A program made the translations under genes and the position numbers. A stretch of DNA of 48,969 bases, from positions 1-48,969 of the forward strand of contig JAVEPB010000143.1 in assembly GCA_030922375.1 (NCBI GenBank), given 5' to 3'. Below the pieces are notes generated by a model that searched no databases, was not told the DNA's origin, and saw nothing but the letters and a program-made list of their open reading frames with translations. Of this stretch, positions 15,099 to 23,999 are shown piece by piece (position 1 is the stretch's first letter; each line of letters starts with the position of its first letter). Source of the stretch: a bacterium (GTDB lineage: Bacteria > UBA8248).

Positions 15099-15428
15099 CT
15101 AGGCCGTGGCGTCGATCACCTCTTTTCTCGGGGGGGTGTAGATGCCGATGTAGGTGATCGGGGTGTGGGCCTCCAGGCCGTGAAGCGCTCCCGCCGGTAT
15201 ATGGACGACTCCTCCGGCCTCGATCTCCCGGCTCTCGCCGCCGACGGTGAACCGCGCCTTTCCTTTTTGCAGATAGACGAGCTGTTCGTTGTCGTGGGTG
15301 TGCTCCTGGGTGGTCCCCGCCTCCCGTTCGACGTAGACGAGCATGACATCCTTTCCGACCACCAGCCGCCGCTTCCGGCCGGGCATGTCCTGCTCCTTCA
15401 CCTGGTTCAGATCGTAGAAGTGTTGCAT
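15099..15428 (-). CDS. Cupin-domain protein
   Basis: A 109-residue cupin. ATG 15428 (MQHFYDLNQVKEQDMPG) follows AGGAG by 6-7 nt; longer in-frame starts lack a site. Motif 1 EHTHDNEQLVYLQKG (H-x-H-x3-E) and motif 2 GGVVHIPAGALHG give a full metal site. Small cupins of this sort often store or convert small oxygenated compounds or act as sensors. It overlaps no gene and is convergent with the CMD-fold gene at 14685, which supports a functional link only weakly. Confidence 0.82.
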   Translation of the reverse strand: MQHFYDLNQVKEQDMPGRKRRLVVGKDVMLVYVEREAGTTQEHTHDNEQLVYLQKGKARFTVGGESREIEAGGVVHIPAGALHGLEAHTPITYIGIYTPPRKEVIDATA

Positions 15429-15699
15429 CGGGTTCTCCTGATAAGGGTTCCTGGAAAAAAAGAGGGTGAATGGCGCCCCCGGAATATATCCCAGGCCGGC
15501 CACGGCCGTGGTAACACAGCCGGGGGCAGCCCCCCGCCGGGGGTTGCGCCAGCAACGTCATCCCACTTACCTTGTCGTTATCATCTTTCATTCGCTTTTC
15601 GCCCGCCACCGCGCGGAAAACCGCCGGACCGGCCAGCCGGGCCGGTCAGCCGGCCTGTCGAAAGAGCGGGCGGATTTCACCGCACCTGGGGAGCTTCGT

Positions 15700-16251
15700 A
15701 TGTCACGTATGCCGGTTATGCCAATTGATGAGCTCGACGAGCGCCAGCGCAGGATCCACGACTCGATCGTCTCGGGCAAGCGGGGCGGGTTTCGCGGTCC
15801 GTTTCACATGTGGGTCCACAGTCCGGGGTACCTGGAGGTGCTCGAGAAGGTGGGGGCCTATCTCCGCTACGACAGCGCGCTTCCGCCGAGGCTCAGCGAG
15901 ATGGCGATTCTGATCACCGCCCGCTTCTGGACGGCCCAGTACGAGTGGTTCGCCCATGAGCCCCACGCCCTCAAGGGCGGTCTCGACCCCGCGATCATCG
16001 CGGCCATCGCCGAGCGGAGGCGCCCGGAGAACATGAAGCCCGACGAGGAGGCGCTCTACGATTTTGCCACCTCGCTTCACGAGACTCACGCCGTGAGCGA
16101 CGCCGTCTACGAGGCGGCCGCCGCGCAGTTCGGCAACAACGGTGTGATCGATTTGATCGGGCTCATCGGCCACTACACCTCGGTGTCCATGACGCTGAAC
16201 GCCTGCGAGGTGCAGATTCCGGACGGAAAGGACCTCCCTTTGTCCGCCTGA
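15700..16251 (+). CDS. Carboxymuconolactone decarboxylase (AhpD-fold) family protein (2)
   Basis: A 183-residue helical protein; ATG 15700 (MSRMPVMPIDEL) has GGGGAG 6 nt before it. It belongs to the larger CMD subgroup: GPFHMWVHSPGYLEVLEKVG, LSEMAILITARFWTAQYEWF with following HEPHALKGGLD, and a C-terminal GNNGVIDLIGLIGHYTSVSM. The redox Cys pair is absent; the E-W-F-A-H-E-P-H segment holds the conserved histidines. The SDR starts 22 bp downstream and the fused hydantoinase follows, so this is likely the first gene of a three-gene operon. Confidence 0.85.
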   Translation: MSRMPVMPIDELDERQRRIHDSIVSGKRGGFRGPFHMWVHSPGYLEVLEKVGAYLRYDSALPPRLSEMAILITARFWTAQYEWFAHEPHALKGGLDPAIIAAIAERRRPENMKPDEEALYDFATSLHETHAVSDAVYEAAAAQFGNNGVIDLIGLIGHYTSVSMTLNACEVQIPDGKDLPLSA

Positions 16252-16273
16252 AATCCCGAAAGGAGCCACCGCG

Positions 16274-17056
16274 ATGGCAGGATCGAACTTGATGGAAATG
16301 GAGGGCGCGGCGGCCCTCGTCACCGGAGCGAGCCGGGGGCTGGGCCGGGTCACGGCGCTGGCGCTGGCCGACGCGGGGGTGGACCTCGCCCTGGGCGCGA
16401 CGCGCGAGGATCTCCTCGAAGAGACGGCCGAGGCCGTCCGGGCGAAGGGCCGCCGGGCGGTGGTCTGCCCGCTCGACATGGCCGACCCGGCCTCGGTGCG
16501 GGGAGCGGTCGAGGGGGCGGCGGCGGCGATGGGCCGCCTCGATATACTCGTCAACGCGGCGGGGGTGTGCCCGCGCGTCTCGGCGGTCGACACCTCGGAC
16601 GAGGAGCTCGAGCACACCTTCGCCGTCAACGTTTACGGCGCCTTCCGCCTGTGCACGGCGGCGGTCCCCCACATGCGAAAGCCAGAGGTCCAGAAAACCG
16701 GCGGCGGGCGCATCGTCACCTTCGGCTCGGTCGCCGGACTGCGCGCCCGGCCCGGCCTGCCCGTCTACGGGGCCTCGAAGGCGGCGGTTCACAGCCTCAC
16801 GAAAACCTTCGCCGCCGACTGGGCGCCTATGGGAATCCGGGTGAACGCCATCGCCCCCGGACAGTTCGACACCGACATGGGGGCTCCCCTGATAAACAAC
16901 CCCGAGGCGCTGGCGGCCTACGTGAAGAAGATGCCCCTGGGCCGAATTGGCTCGCCCGAGGAGATGACCTCCCTCGTGGTCTATTTGTGCTCGCCGGCCT
17001 CGTCCTACGTCACGGGCGCTCTTTTTGTGATGGACGGCGGCCTCACATTGCAGTGA
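16274..17056 (+). CDS. SDR-family oxidoreductase (FabG-like)
   Basis: 260 residues, ATG 16274 after AAAGGAG. TGASRGLG (17-24), NAAG (94-97), Ser152 in TFGSVAG, Tyr165 and Lys169 in YGASK, and the end VTGALFVMDGG. The basic residue in GATRED (40s) would suit NADP(H). It sits 22 bp after the CMD-fold gene and 40 bp before the fused hydantoinase, so co-transcription is likely. Substrate unknown. Confidence 0.9.
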   Translation: MAGSNLMEMEGAAALVTGASRGLGRVTALALADAGVDLALGATREDLLEETAEAVRAKGRRAVVCPLDMADPASVRGAVEGAAAAMGRLDILVNAAGVCPRVSAVDTSDEELEHTFAVNVYGAFRLCTAAVPHMRKPEVQKTGGGRIVTFGSVAGLRARPGLPVYGASKAAVHSLTKTFAADWAPMGIRVNAIAPGQFDTDMGAPLINNPEALAAYVKKMPLGRIGSPEEMTSLVVYLCSPASSYVTGALFVMDGGLTLQ

Positions 17057-17096
17057 GTTTTTCTTCAGCGATCCCCGAAATCCCGAGAGGATAGTC

Positions 17097-20000
17097 ATGG
17101 CGCGAAAATACCGCATCGGCGTCGATGTGGGCGGCACCTTCACCGACCTCGTCGTCGCCGACGAGGGGGGGCGGCTGATCTGCCTGGCCAAGGCGCCCTC
17201 CCGCCCCGGCAGCCCCGAGGAGGGTGTGATCGACGCCCTGGGTCGCGCCGCCGACTCTCTTGGAATCGATACCCCGTCCCTTCTCGGCGGCTGCGAGCGC
17301 TTCGTCCACGGCACGACGGTGGCGACGAACGCCCTCCTCACCCGGCGGGGGGCGAAGGTGGGCCTGCTCGCCACCGAGGGTTTCCGCGATGCGCTGGCCA
17401 TCCGCCGGGGCATCCGGGAGAACGTCTGGGACCACCGCGCCCCATACCCGCCCCAGCTGGTTCCGCGCTATCTCCGCCTCCCTGTGGGTGGCCGGATAGA
17501 CTGGCGGGGTGAACCACTCGCCCCCCTCGAGGAGGCCGGCGTCCGCGCGGCGGTGGACCACTTCGCACGGGAGGGCGTGGAGGCCGTCGCTGTTTGTCTG
17601 TTCAACGCCTATCTCAACCCCGCGCACGAGGAGCGGGCCGGGGAGATTCTCTCCGAGGCGCTGCCGGAGGCGTTCATCGTTCTCTCCTCCCGCGCCGCGC
17701 CGATCATGGGCGAGTACGAGCGCACATCGACGGCGGCGGTGAGCGCCTTTCTCGGGCCGCGCATATCGGCCTACCTCGGCGGGCTCGAGGAGGTCCTCGC
17801 GCGGATGGGCTACCGGGGGCCGCTCATGCTTCTCCAGAGCAACGGGGGAATGGCCACCGTCGCCCACTGCCGCCGCCATCCCGCCGCGCTCGTCCTCTCG
17901 GGCCCGGCGGCGGGCGCGGCGGCGGGGCGCATCTACGCCGCCGAGAGCGGCATCGGAGACGCCGTGTTCTTCGACATGGGCGTCACCAGTTGCGACGTGA
18001 CCCTCCTGCGCGGCGGGCGTCCGGGGATGGTCGACCGCTCGGCGGTGGGCGGCTATCACGTCGCCCTTCCCTCGGTCGAGGTCCACACCATCGGGACCGG
18101 CGGCGGGACCGTCGTCTGGGTGGACTCCGGCGGGGGGCTGCGGGTGGGACCAGAGAGCGCGGGGGCGGAACCGGGTCCGGCGAGCTACGGCCGTGGGGGC
18201 GGGCTTCCCACCCTGACGGACGCCCACCTCCTTCTCGGGCGGCTCGACCCGAGCGGGCTGCTCGGCGGCGAGATGCCGCTTTCCAGCGATCTGGCCGAGG
18301 AGGCGTTCTCGGCCCACGCGGCGAAGGCGCTCGGAATGACCGCGCAGTTAACAGCGGCGGCGGCGGTCCGCCTGGCGAGCCGCCAGATGGCCGGTGCCGT
18401 CCAGACCATCTGCGCGAGGCACGGGGCCGACCCGCGCCGGATGGCGCTGGTCGCGGGCGGCGGCGCGGGGGGGCTTTCGGCCCCGGCGGTCGGGCGCATC
18501 TGCGGGATGTCGCGGGTGATCGTCCCGCGTGAGGCGGCGGGGGCCTGCGCCGTCGGGATGGCCGGGAGCCCGGTGCGCTACGACCGGCTGAGGAGCCGCA
18601 CCCTCCGGCTGGGGGAGATGGACGGCGCCTCCCTGAAGGGGGAGCTGGACAGCCTCCGGGATGAGGTCGCCTCGGAGATTGAAAAGGCCGGAAGTGATCT
18701 CAAGCGTTTCTCGTTCACCCCGGCGGTGGACATGCGCTACCCGGGCCAGGCATGGCATCTGACTGTCGAGGTCGAGGCCGTGGACCTGGCCGGTGATCCT
18801 ACTGGAGAGATCGCCCGCCGCTTTCACGCCCTCCACGAGGAGACCTACGGCCACCACCGGCCGGGCGAGCCGGTCGAGGTTACCGGGTTCAGGGTGCGCG
18901 CCGAGGCCCCCGAGGAGGGCCTTGCTTTTGAGCCGCCGCCCGGGGGAGGGGAGGTGGTCCCCGAGCCCGTCTCCCGGCGCCGGGTTTATTTCGAGTCGGT
19001 GGACCGCTGGGAGCAGGCCGCCGTCTACCGGGGGGACGGCCTGGGCGCCGACTCGCGGGTCGAGGGGCCCGCCATCGTCGAGGAGCCGACCACCACCGTT
19101 CTCGTCGAGCCGGGCGACACCCTCCGCCTCGGTGGCGGAAGCGCGTTCGTCATCGATCTGGCCTCCTCCGGAGCGGCTCTCGCCGAGCCAGCCTCCGCCG
19201 GTGAAAAAGAAGACGCCGCCGGCGAAAACATGGCCGACCCCGTCACCCTCGCCATTTTGCAACAGCGCCTCGATGTCATCGCCCGCGAGATGGGCATCAT
19301 CATGCAGCGCACCGCCCGCTCCACCATCTTCAGCCAGGCGCACGATTTCTCCTGCTTCATCTGCGACGCCGGGGGAAGGCTCATCTCCCAGGCGGACGGG
19401 CTGCCCATCCACACCGGCAGTGGCGGATTCGCGGTGCGCGGAGTTTTAGGGGATTTCGCCGGCGAAATTCACCCGGGCGATCTGTTCCTCCTGAACGACC
19501 CCTACATGGGCGGGGGAAACCATCTGCCCGACTGGACGGTCATCGCCCCCGTTTTCGTCGAGGGCGCTCTCGCCGGGTTTGTCTGCAACCGCGCGCACCA
19601 GGTGGACGTGGGCGGCGGAGTGATCGGCACCTATAACTCGGATGCCACCGAAATTTTTCACGAGGGCTTTCGCATCACCCCGGTGAAAATCCACGAGCGG
19701 GGCGAGCCGCGCGAGGATCTGGTCCGCCTCATCCTCGCGAACACCCGCGCCCCCGAGGTCATCGCCCACGATTTCGCCGCCATGGTGGGCAGCACCCGGG
19801 TGGGGTCGGCGCGGCTCGCAGAAATCGGAGGGGAGATGGGCCGGGCTCCGCTGGCCGCCGGGCTCGCCGGGCTGCTCGATTACTCCGAGGCCCTCATGCG
19901 CGCCGAGCTCGCCCAGATCCCCGACGGGGTTTACACGGCCACCGAGTACATGAACACGGATTGTTTCGAGCCGGCCGAAATTCCCGTCAAACTCACCCTC

Positions 20001-20981
20001 ACGAAAAAGGGGACCGATCTCACCGCGGATTTCACGGGCTCGGCCCCCCAGATGAAGGGCTACAAGAACAGCCCGATCGCCAACACCTGCTCGGCCCTCT
20101 ACGTCGGCCTCTCCTCGATGATGGACCCCCTGATTCCCCACAACGAGGGCACCTACCGGCCCGTCGAGATCATCGCGCCCGAGGGGTCCGTGGTGAACGC
20201 CTCGTTCCCGGCTCCGGTGACGCTGTGCACCGTGTTTCCGTCCCACGAGATCGCCCAGTGCGTCTGGAAGGCGATGGCCGGGGCGGTGCCGGGCCGCGTC
20301 TCGGCGGCCTGGGGCAAGACCGCCTATCCGGTGACGGCGGGCTTCGACGAGCGCGGGGAGTTTTTCGTCGTCTACCACTGGGGCGGCGGGCCCGCCGCGG
20401 GGGCCGTCGAGGGGAGGGACGGGTTCCCGCTCATCGGCAACATGCCCACCCTCGGGGCGCTCACCATTCCCAACCTCGAGCACTACGAGCAGGACTACCC
20501 CGTCCGCTTCATCCGCCAGACGCTTCGCCCGGACGGCGGCGGCCCCGGCCGCTGGCGCGGGGGGACGGGGGTCATCTACGAGTGCGAGATGCGGGCGCCG
20601 GTCTCCTGCTCGACGCGGGGCGAATCGTGCCGGACGGTGACGACGTTCGGCCTCGAGGGCGGCGGCCCGGGCGCCATCGCCCGGGTGATGTTCGGCGCGG
20701 ACGCCGCGGGCGGTTCGGACGGCGCGGCCTCGCTCGACGATCTTCCCCAGTACGCCAACGTCGATCTCCCCCCCGGCAGGCTCCTGATCGAGGGCCCGGG
20801 CGGGGGCGGCTTCGGCGAGCCATTCACCCGCCCCTCTGATCTCGTCGCCGCCGACGTGCGGGACGGGCTGGTGTCGGCCGAGAGTGCGAAAAAAGATTAC
20901 GGCGTCGTCGTGGACCCCGAGACGTTTGAGATTGATGAGGAAGGGACGGAGGCGGCGAGGGGGAGGGTGGCCGGAATTTGA
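17097..20981 (+). CDS. Fused hydantoinase A/B (5-oxoprolinase-type) protein
   Basis: A 1294-residue single chain. Residues 1-690 are HyuA: ATP-binding start YRIGVDVGGTFTDLVV, HGTTVATNALLTRRGAKVG, and an actin-like middle part with FDMGVTSCDVTLL and GGGAGG. Residues from 712 (ADPVTLAILQQRLDVIAREM) are HyuB: FLLNDPYMGGGNHLPDW, DFTGSAPQMKGYKNSP, ending GPGGGGFGEPFTR. A linker of about 20 residues (AGEKEDAAGEN) joins them; an internal ATG at 19230 marks where HyuB would start in two-gene versions. The family hydrolyses lactam or hydantoin rings with ATP (5-oxoproline, N-methylhydantoin) or carboxylates ketones. Length matches the fused eukaryotic 5-oxoprolinase. Preceded by an SDR (40 bp). Confidence 0.92.
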   Translation: MARKYRIGVDVGGTFTDLVVADEGGRLICLAKAPSRPGSPEEGVIDALGRAADSLGIDTPSLLGGCERFVHGTTVATNALLTRRGAKVGLLATEGFRDALAIRRGIRENVWDHRAPYPPQLVPRYLRLPVGGRIDWRGEPLAPLEEAGVRAAVDHFAREGVEAVAVCLFNAYLNPAHEERAGEILSEALPEAFIVLSSRAAPIMGEYERTSTAAVSAFLGPRISAYLGGLEEVLARMGYRGPLMLLQSNGGMATVAHCRRHPAALVLSGPAAGAAAGRIYAAESGIGDAVFFDMGVTSCDVTLLRGGRPGMVDRSAVGGYHVALPSVEVHTIGTGGGTVVWVDSGGGLRVGPESAGAEPGPASYGRGGGLPTLTDAHLLLGRLDPSGLLGGEMPLSSDLAEEAFSAHAAKALGMTAQLTAAAAVRLASRQMAGAVQTICARHGADPRRMALVAGGGAGGLSAPAVGRICGMSRVIVPREAAGACAVGMAGSPVRYDRLRSRTLRLGEMDGASLKGELDSLRDEVASEIEKAGSDLKRFSFTPAVDMRYPGQAWHLTVEVEAVDLAGDPTGEIARRFHALHEETYGHHRPGEPVEVTGFRVRAEAPEEGLAFEPPPGGGEVVPEPVSRRRVYFESVDRWEQAAVYRGDGLGADSRVEGPAIVEEPTTTVLVEPGDTLRLGGGSAFVIDLASSGAALAEPASAGEKEDAAGENMADPVTLAILQQRLDVIAREMGIIMQRTARSTIFSQAHDFSCFICDAGGRLISQADGLPIHTGSGGFAVRGVLGDFAGEIHPGDLFLLNDPYMGGGNHLPDWTVIAPVFVEGALAGFVCNRAHQVDVGGGVIGTYNSDATEIFHEGFRITPVKIHERGEPREDLVRLILANTRAPEVIAHDFAAMVGSTRVGSARLAEIGGEMGRAPLAAGLAGLLDYSEALMRAELAQIPDGVYTATEYMNTDCFEPAEIPVKLTLTKKGTDLTADFTGSAPQMKGYKNSPIANTCSALYVGLSSMMDPLIPHNEGTYRPVEIIAPEGSVVNASFPAPVTLCTVFPSHEIAQCVWKAMAGAVPGRVSAAWGKTAYPVTAGFDERGEFFVVYHWGGGPAAGAVEGRDGFPLIGNMPTLGALTIPNLEHYEQDYPVRFIRQTLRPDGGGPGRWRGGTGVIYECEMRAPVSCSTRGESCRTVTTFGLEGGGPGAIARVMFGADAAGGSDGAASLDDLPQYANVDLPPGRLLIEGPGGGGFGEPFTRPSDLVAADVRDGLVSAESAKKDYGVVVDPETFEIDEEGTEAARGRVAGI

Positions 20982-21108
20982 GATATGGTGCGCGTTGCCG
21001 CATAATTCAATGTTACTTGTGAAAATATAAAACCACTCGACAGCCGCCGCCTTCGCGGCAGCCGCGTCGCGGTTGCAGCGCTTTATCCGATTAACGGGAG
21101 GGGAGCCC

Positions 21109-22836
21109 ATGATCATCGAACGCGATTTGCCCATCAAGATGGACGACGGTGTGGTGTTGCGCGGCGACGTTTACAGGCCGGACACCAGGAAAAAGGTGCC
21201 GGTGGTCATGGCCGGCGGCCCCTACGGCAAGGGCGTCAAGTACCAGGAGCACTACAAGCCGCTCTGGGATTCGCTGGTGAAAATGCACCCGGACGTATTG
21301 TCCGGCTCGCGGCACCGCTGGCTGACCTGGGAGACGGTGGACCCCGAGATATGGGTGCCCTGGGGCTATGCCTGCGTGCGCATCGATTCGCGCGGCGCGG
21401 GCCGCTCCCCCGGTTATCTCGATATTTTTTCGCCGCGCGAAACGCTGGATTTCGCCAACGCCATCGAGTGGGCGGGCCGTCAACGCTGGTCGAACGGCAA
21501 GGTCGGCCTCAACGGCGTCTCCTACTACGCAATCAACCAATGGCAGGTCGCCGCCCTCCAGCCCAAGCACCTGACGGCGATGATCCCCTGGGAGGGCGCC
21601 GCCGACCATTACCGCGACTGGGCGCGGCACGGCGGCATCCTCTCGAACAAGTTCATGGAGATTTGGTATCCGCGCCAGGTCGAGACGGTGCAACACGGCA
21701 ACCCGAAGGGGCCGCGCGACCACTGGATGAAGACCCGGGCGACGGGCCCGGCGTCGCTGTCCACCGAAGCGCTCTCTGAGAACAGGGCCGACACGCTCGA
21801 GAATTTTCGCGTGCGCGAGATGGACGACGACTGGTACCGCTCGCGCTCCCCGGACTGGTCCAGGGTGAGGGTGCCGTTTCTGAGCGCCGCCAGCTGGGCC
21901 GGCTTCGGCCTGCACCCGCGCGGCAATTTCGAGGCCTTCACCCAGGCCGCCTCGAAGGAGAAGTGGCTCGAGTGTCATCCGGGCCGCCACGAGGAGTGGT
22001 TTTATCTTGAGTACGGGATGCAGCTGCAAAAGCGCTTCTTCGACTATTACCTGAAAGGGGAGCGCAACGGTTGGAAACGGGAGCCTCGGGTGTGGCTCAA
22101 TCTCCGGCGGCCGTTCACGAACGAGGTGGAGTTGCGCAAGGAGGGCGAGTGGCCGCTCAAGAGCACGAAATGGACCAAGCTGTATCTCAACGCGGGCGGC
22201 AAGGGAAAACTCGACTGGACGGCGCCGAAGGTCAACCGCTCGAAGACGTTCCGGGCGCTGACGCGTGGTGTGACCTGGATGTCGCCGCCGCTCACGCAGG
22301 AGACCGAGATCACCGGGCCGATGATGGCCAAGCTTTTCGTCTCCTCCTCCACCGGGGACGCGGACCTTTTCGTCACGGTGCAGGCTTTCTCGCCGCGGGG
22401 AAGAGAAGTGTATTTCCAGGGCACGGTTGACCCGAAGACGCCGCTCGCCCAGGGTTGGCTGCGCGCTTCGCACCGTAAGCTCGACCCCGAACAGTCAACT
22501 CCGTGGCGCCCCTATCACACCCACGACGACAAGCAGCCGCTGACACCCGGCCGGATTTACGAGCTCGACGTGGAAATCTGGCCCCAGTGCATCGTGTTGC
22601 CGAAGGGATTCCGCCTCGCCGTCAATATTTCCGGTCAGGACTTCGACAGGCCGGGGCCGTCGGTCGAGGCCTATGTGCCCTCGCGCGGCTCGGGACCGTT
22701 TCTGCACGATCATCCGGCCGATCGGCCTGCGGAGGTCTTCGGCGGCCGAACGACCCTGCACACGGGGCCGAAACACAAGGCGCACCTGCTGTTGCCGATC
22801 ATCCCCAAAAAAAGGCGCGGCGCGGCGGGGAAGTAG
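21109..22836 (+). CDS. CocE/NonD family hydrolase (X-Pro dipeptidyl-peptidase S15 type)
   Basis: 575 residues; ATG 21109 after GGGAGGGGAG. N-terminal alpha/beta hydrolase (IKMDDGVVLRGDVYRPD, VRIDSRGAGRSPG), nucleophile Ser138 in GLNGVSYYAINQW, helical cap, and a C-terminal jelly-roll (YELDVEIWPQCIVLPKGFRL) as in cocaine esterase. The usual catalytic Asp in W-Y-D is replaced: the segment reads SAASWAGFGLHPRGNFEAF. The His may be the one in CHPGRHEEWF. This subgroup is common among uncultured bacteria; substrates are esters or amides. It has no signal peptide, so it acts in the cytoplasm. A 127-bp AT-rich gap separates it from the hydantoinase gene. Confidence 0.85.
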   Translation: MIIERDLPIKMDDGVVLRGDVYRPDTRKKVPVVMAGGPYGKGVKYQEHYKPLWDSLVKMHPDVLSGSRHRWLTWETVDPEIWVPWGYACVRIDSRGAGRSPGYLDIFSPRETLDFANAIEWAGRQRWSNGKVGLNGVSYYAINQWQVAALQPKHLTAMIPWEGAADHYRDWARHGGILSNKFMEIWYPRQVETVQHGNPKGPRDHWMKTRATGPASLSTEALSENRADTLENFRVREMDDDWYRSRSPDWSRVRVPFLSAASWAGFGLHPRGNFEAFTQAASKEKWLECHPGRHEEWFYLEYGMQLQKRFFDYYLKGERNGWKREPRVWLNLRRPFTNEVELRKEGEWPLKSTKWTKLYLNAGGKGKLDWTAPKVNRSKTFRALTRGVTWMSPPLTQETEITGPMMAKLFVSSSTGDADLFVTVQAFSPRGREVYFQGTVDPKTPLAQGWLRASHRKLDPEQSTPWRPYHTHDDKQPLTPGRIYELDVEIWPQCIVLPKGFRLAVNISGQDFDRPGPSVEAYVPSRGSGPFLHDHPADRPAEVFGGRTTLHTGPKHKAHLLLPIIPKKRRGAAGK

Positions 22837-22887
22837 GCTGTAAGGGGCGGACCTGAGAGGGATCGTTTTTTTCCCCTAATGGAGAAA

Positions 22888-22939
22888 ACCGCTTATACAC
22901 CATTATTTTGGATGGAAGGGGTGCCTAAGCGGTGTTTTT
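22888..22939 (+). terminator. Likely intrinsic terminator of CocE hydrolase gene
   Basis: ACCGCTTA (22888-22895) and TAAGCGGT (22926-22933) pair perfectly, with an inner CACC/GGTG pairing, and are followed by G and five T (22935-22939). A second stem, CCCTTCCT / AGGAAGGG (22954-22961 and 22979-22986), lies just downstream without a T-run. The rest of the 22837-23106 gap is AT-rich and holds no gene. Confidence 0.65.
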
Positions 22940-23106
22940 ATCGTACTTGATGGCCCTTCCTGTTAGATGCTCCAACCGAGGAAGGGGTAAATTGGTCGAA
23001 GCTTGAAATGGGGAGAGCGTTGCCGCTTATTTCCAGTTAATATCTTGGACAGATTTCTTTATTTCAAATTCTATGTTTTCGGCCTTTTTTTGAGGGGTTG
23101 TGGCAG

Positions 23107-23721
23107 ATGGTGAACCCAGCTATTCCCGATGAAGAGATGAGCAACCATGTCGACGAGGACCTGCGCCGGATGTCGAAAGTTTTCCGGGACGCGGCCGACC
23201 CCATCCTCATCGAGGACCTCGACGGCATCGTGATCGAGATGAACGGCGAGGCCGAGGCCTCCTACGGCTGGAGCCGGGACGAGCTGATGGGCAAGCCCAT
23301 CAAGACCATCGTGCCGCCCGATCGCCACGGGCAGGCCGACGATGCGCTCGAGCGCTGCAAGGCGGGCGAGGACGTGCGCAACATCGAGGGGCTCCGGTGC
23401 TCCAAGGCGGGTCGGGTCATCCCCGTTCTGCTCACCCTGTCATTGCTGCGCGATGAGAGCGGAGAGCCCGAGGCCGTCGCCACCATCGCCAAGGACGTAT
23501 CCGAGCAGAAACAGGCCGAGGAGGAACTCCGGGACCACCAAGACCATCTCGAAGATATGGTCAAGGAGAGAACGGCTGAGTTGGAAAAAACCATGAAGCA
23601 GGCACAGCAGTTCAACAAGATGGCGATTGACCGGGAGCTGCGGATGATAGAGTTGAAGAAGGAGATCAACGAGCTTCTGAAAAAAATCGGCGAAGAGCCT
23701 AAGTATGCTATCTTCAATTGA
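23107..23721 (+). CDS. Orphan PAS-domain protein with coiled-coil tail
   Basis: 204 residues; ATG 23107 with GAGGGG 9 nt upstream. One PAS domain (about 20-132: VFRDAADPILIEDLDGIVIE, GWSRDELMGKPIKTIVPPDR, ending VATIAKDVSEQKQAEEEL), then a long coiled coil (133-190, KERTAELEKTMKQAQQFNKM) and the ending RELRMIELKKEINELLKKIG. This ending normally joins PAS sensors to a kinase or guanylate-cyclase part in larger proteins; here the gene stops after it. So it is a sensor without visible output, possibly signalling to a separate partner, or a cut-down kinase. No neighbour is an obvious partner. Confidence 0.85.
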   Translation: MVNPAIPDEEMSNHVDEDLRRMSKVFRDAADPILIEDLDGIVIEMNGEAEASYGWSRDELMGKPIKTIVPPDRHGQADDALERCKAGEDVRNIEGLRCSKAGRVIPVLLTLSLLRDESGEPEAVATIAKDVSEQKQAEEELRDHQDHLEDMVKERTAELEKTMKQAQQFNKMAIDRELRMIELKKEINELLKKIGEEPKYAIFN

Positions 23722-23999
23722 ATCGAAACCTGGCCGGAGATTTTCTTTTTACTTCTTTTTCTCATCCATAATGAGTTCCTTTTTCAGGTCCCGGATACGG
23801 CGTAAATTGCATTTTCATTAGTTCTCCAGCTTTTCAGAGACTGGTGTGGGCTTTTATTGCATTAGGCAGTGGATTAGGGAGTAAAGAATTACGACCCTTC
23901 GCCGGCCCGGAGACGGACGAGGTGGACGAGAAAGAGACGCGGGCCGCGAGGTCATGTCCTTAAAATGACACCGAACCGGCCCCGCTTGAATCGCCGGCG
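23722..23999. other. Convergent intergenic region
   Basis: 278 bp between the PAS gene and the aminotransferase gene, which end towards each other. T-rich runs follow the PAS stop (ttttctttttacttctttt), which may help termination. A small inverted repeat GTCAT...ATGAC lies near 23952-23972. No gene supported. Confidence 0.5.
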
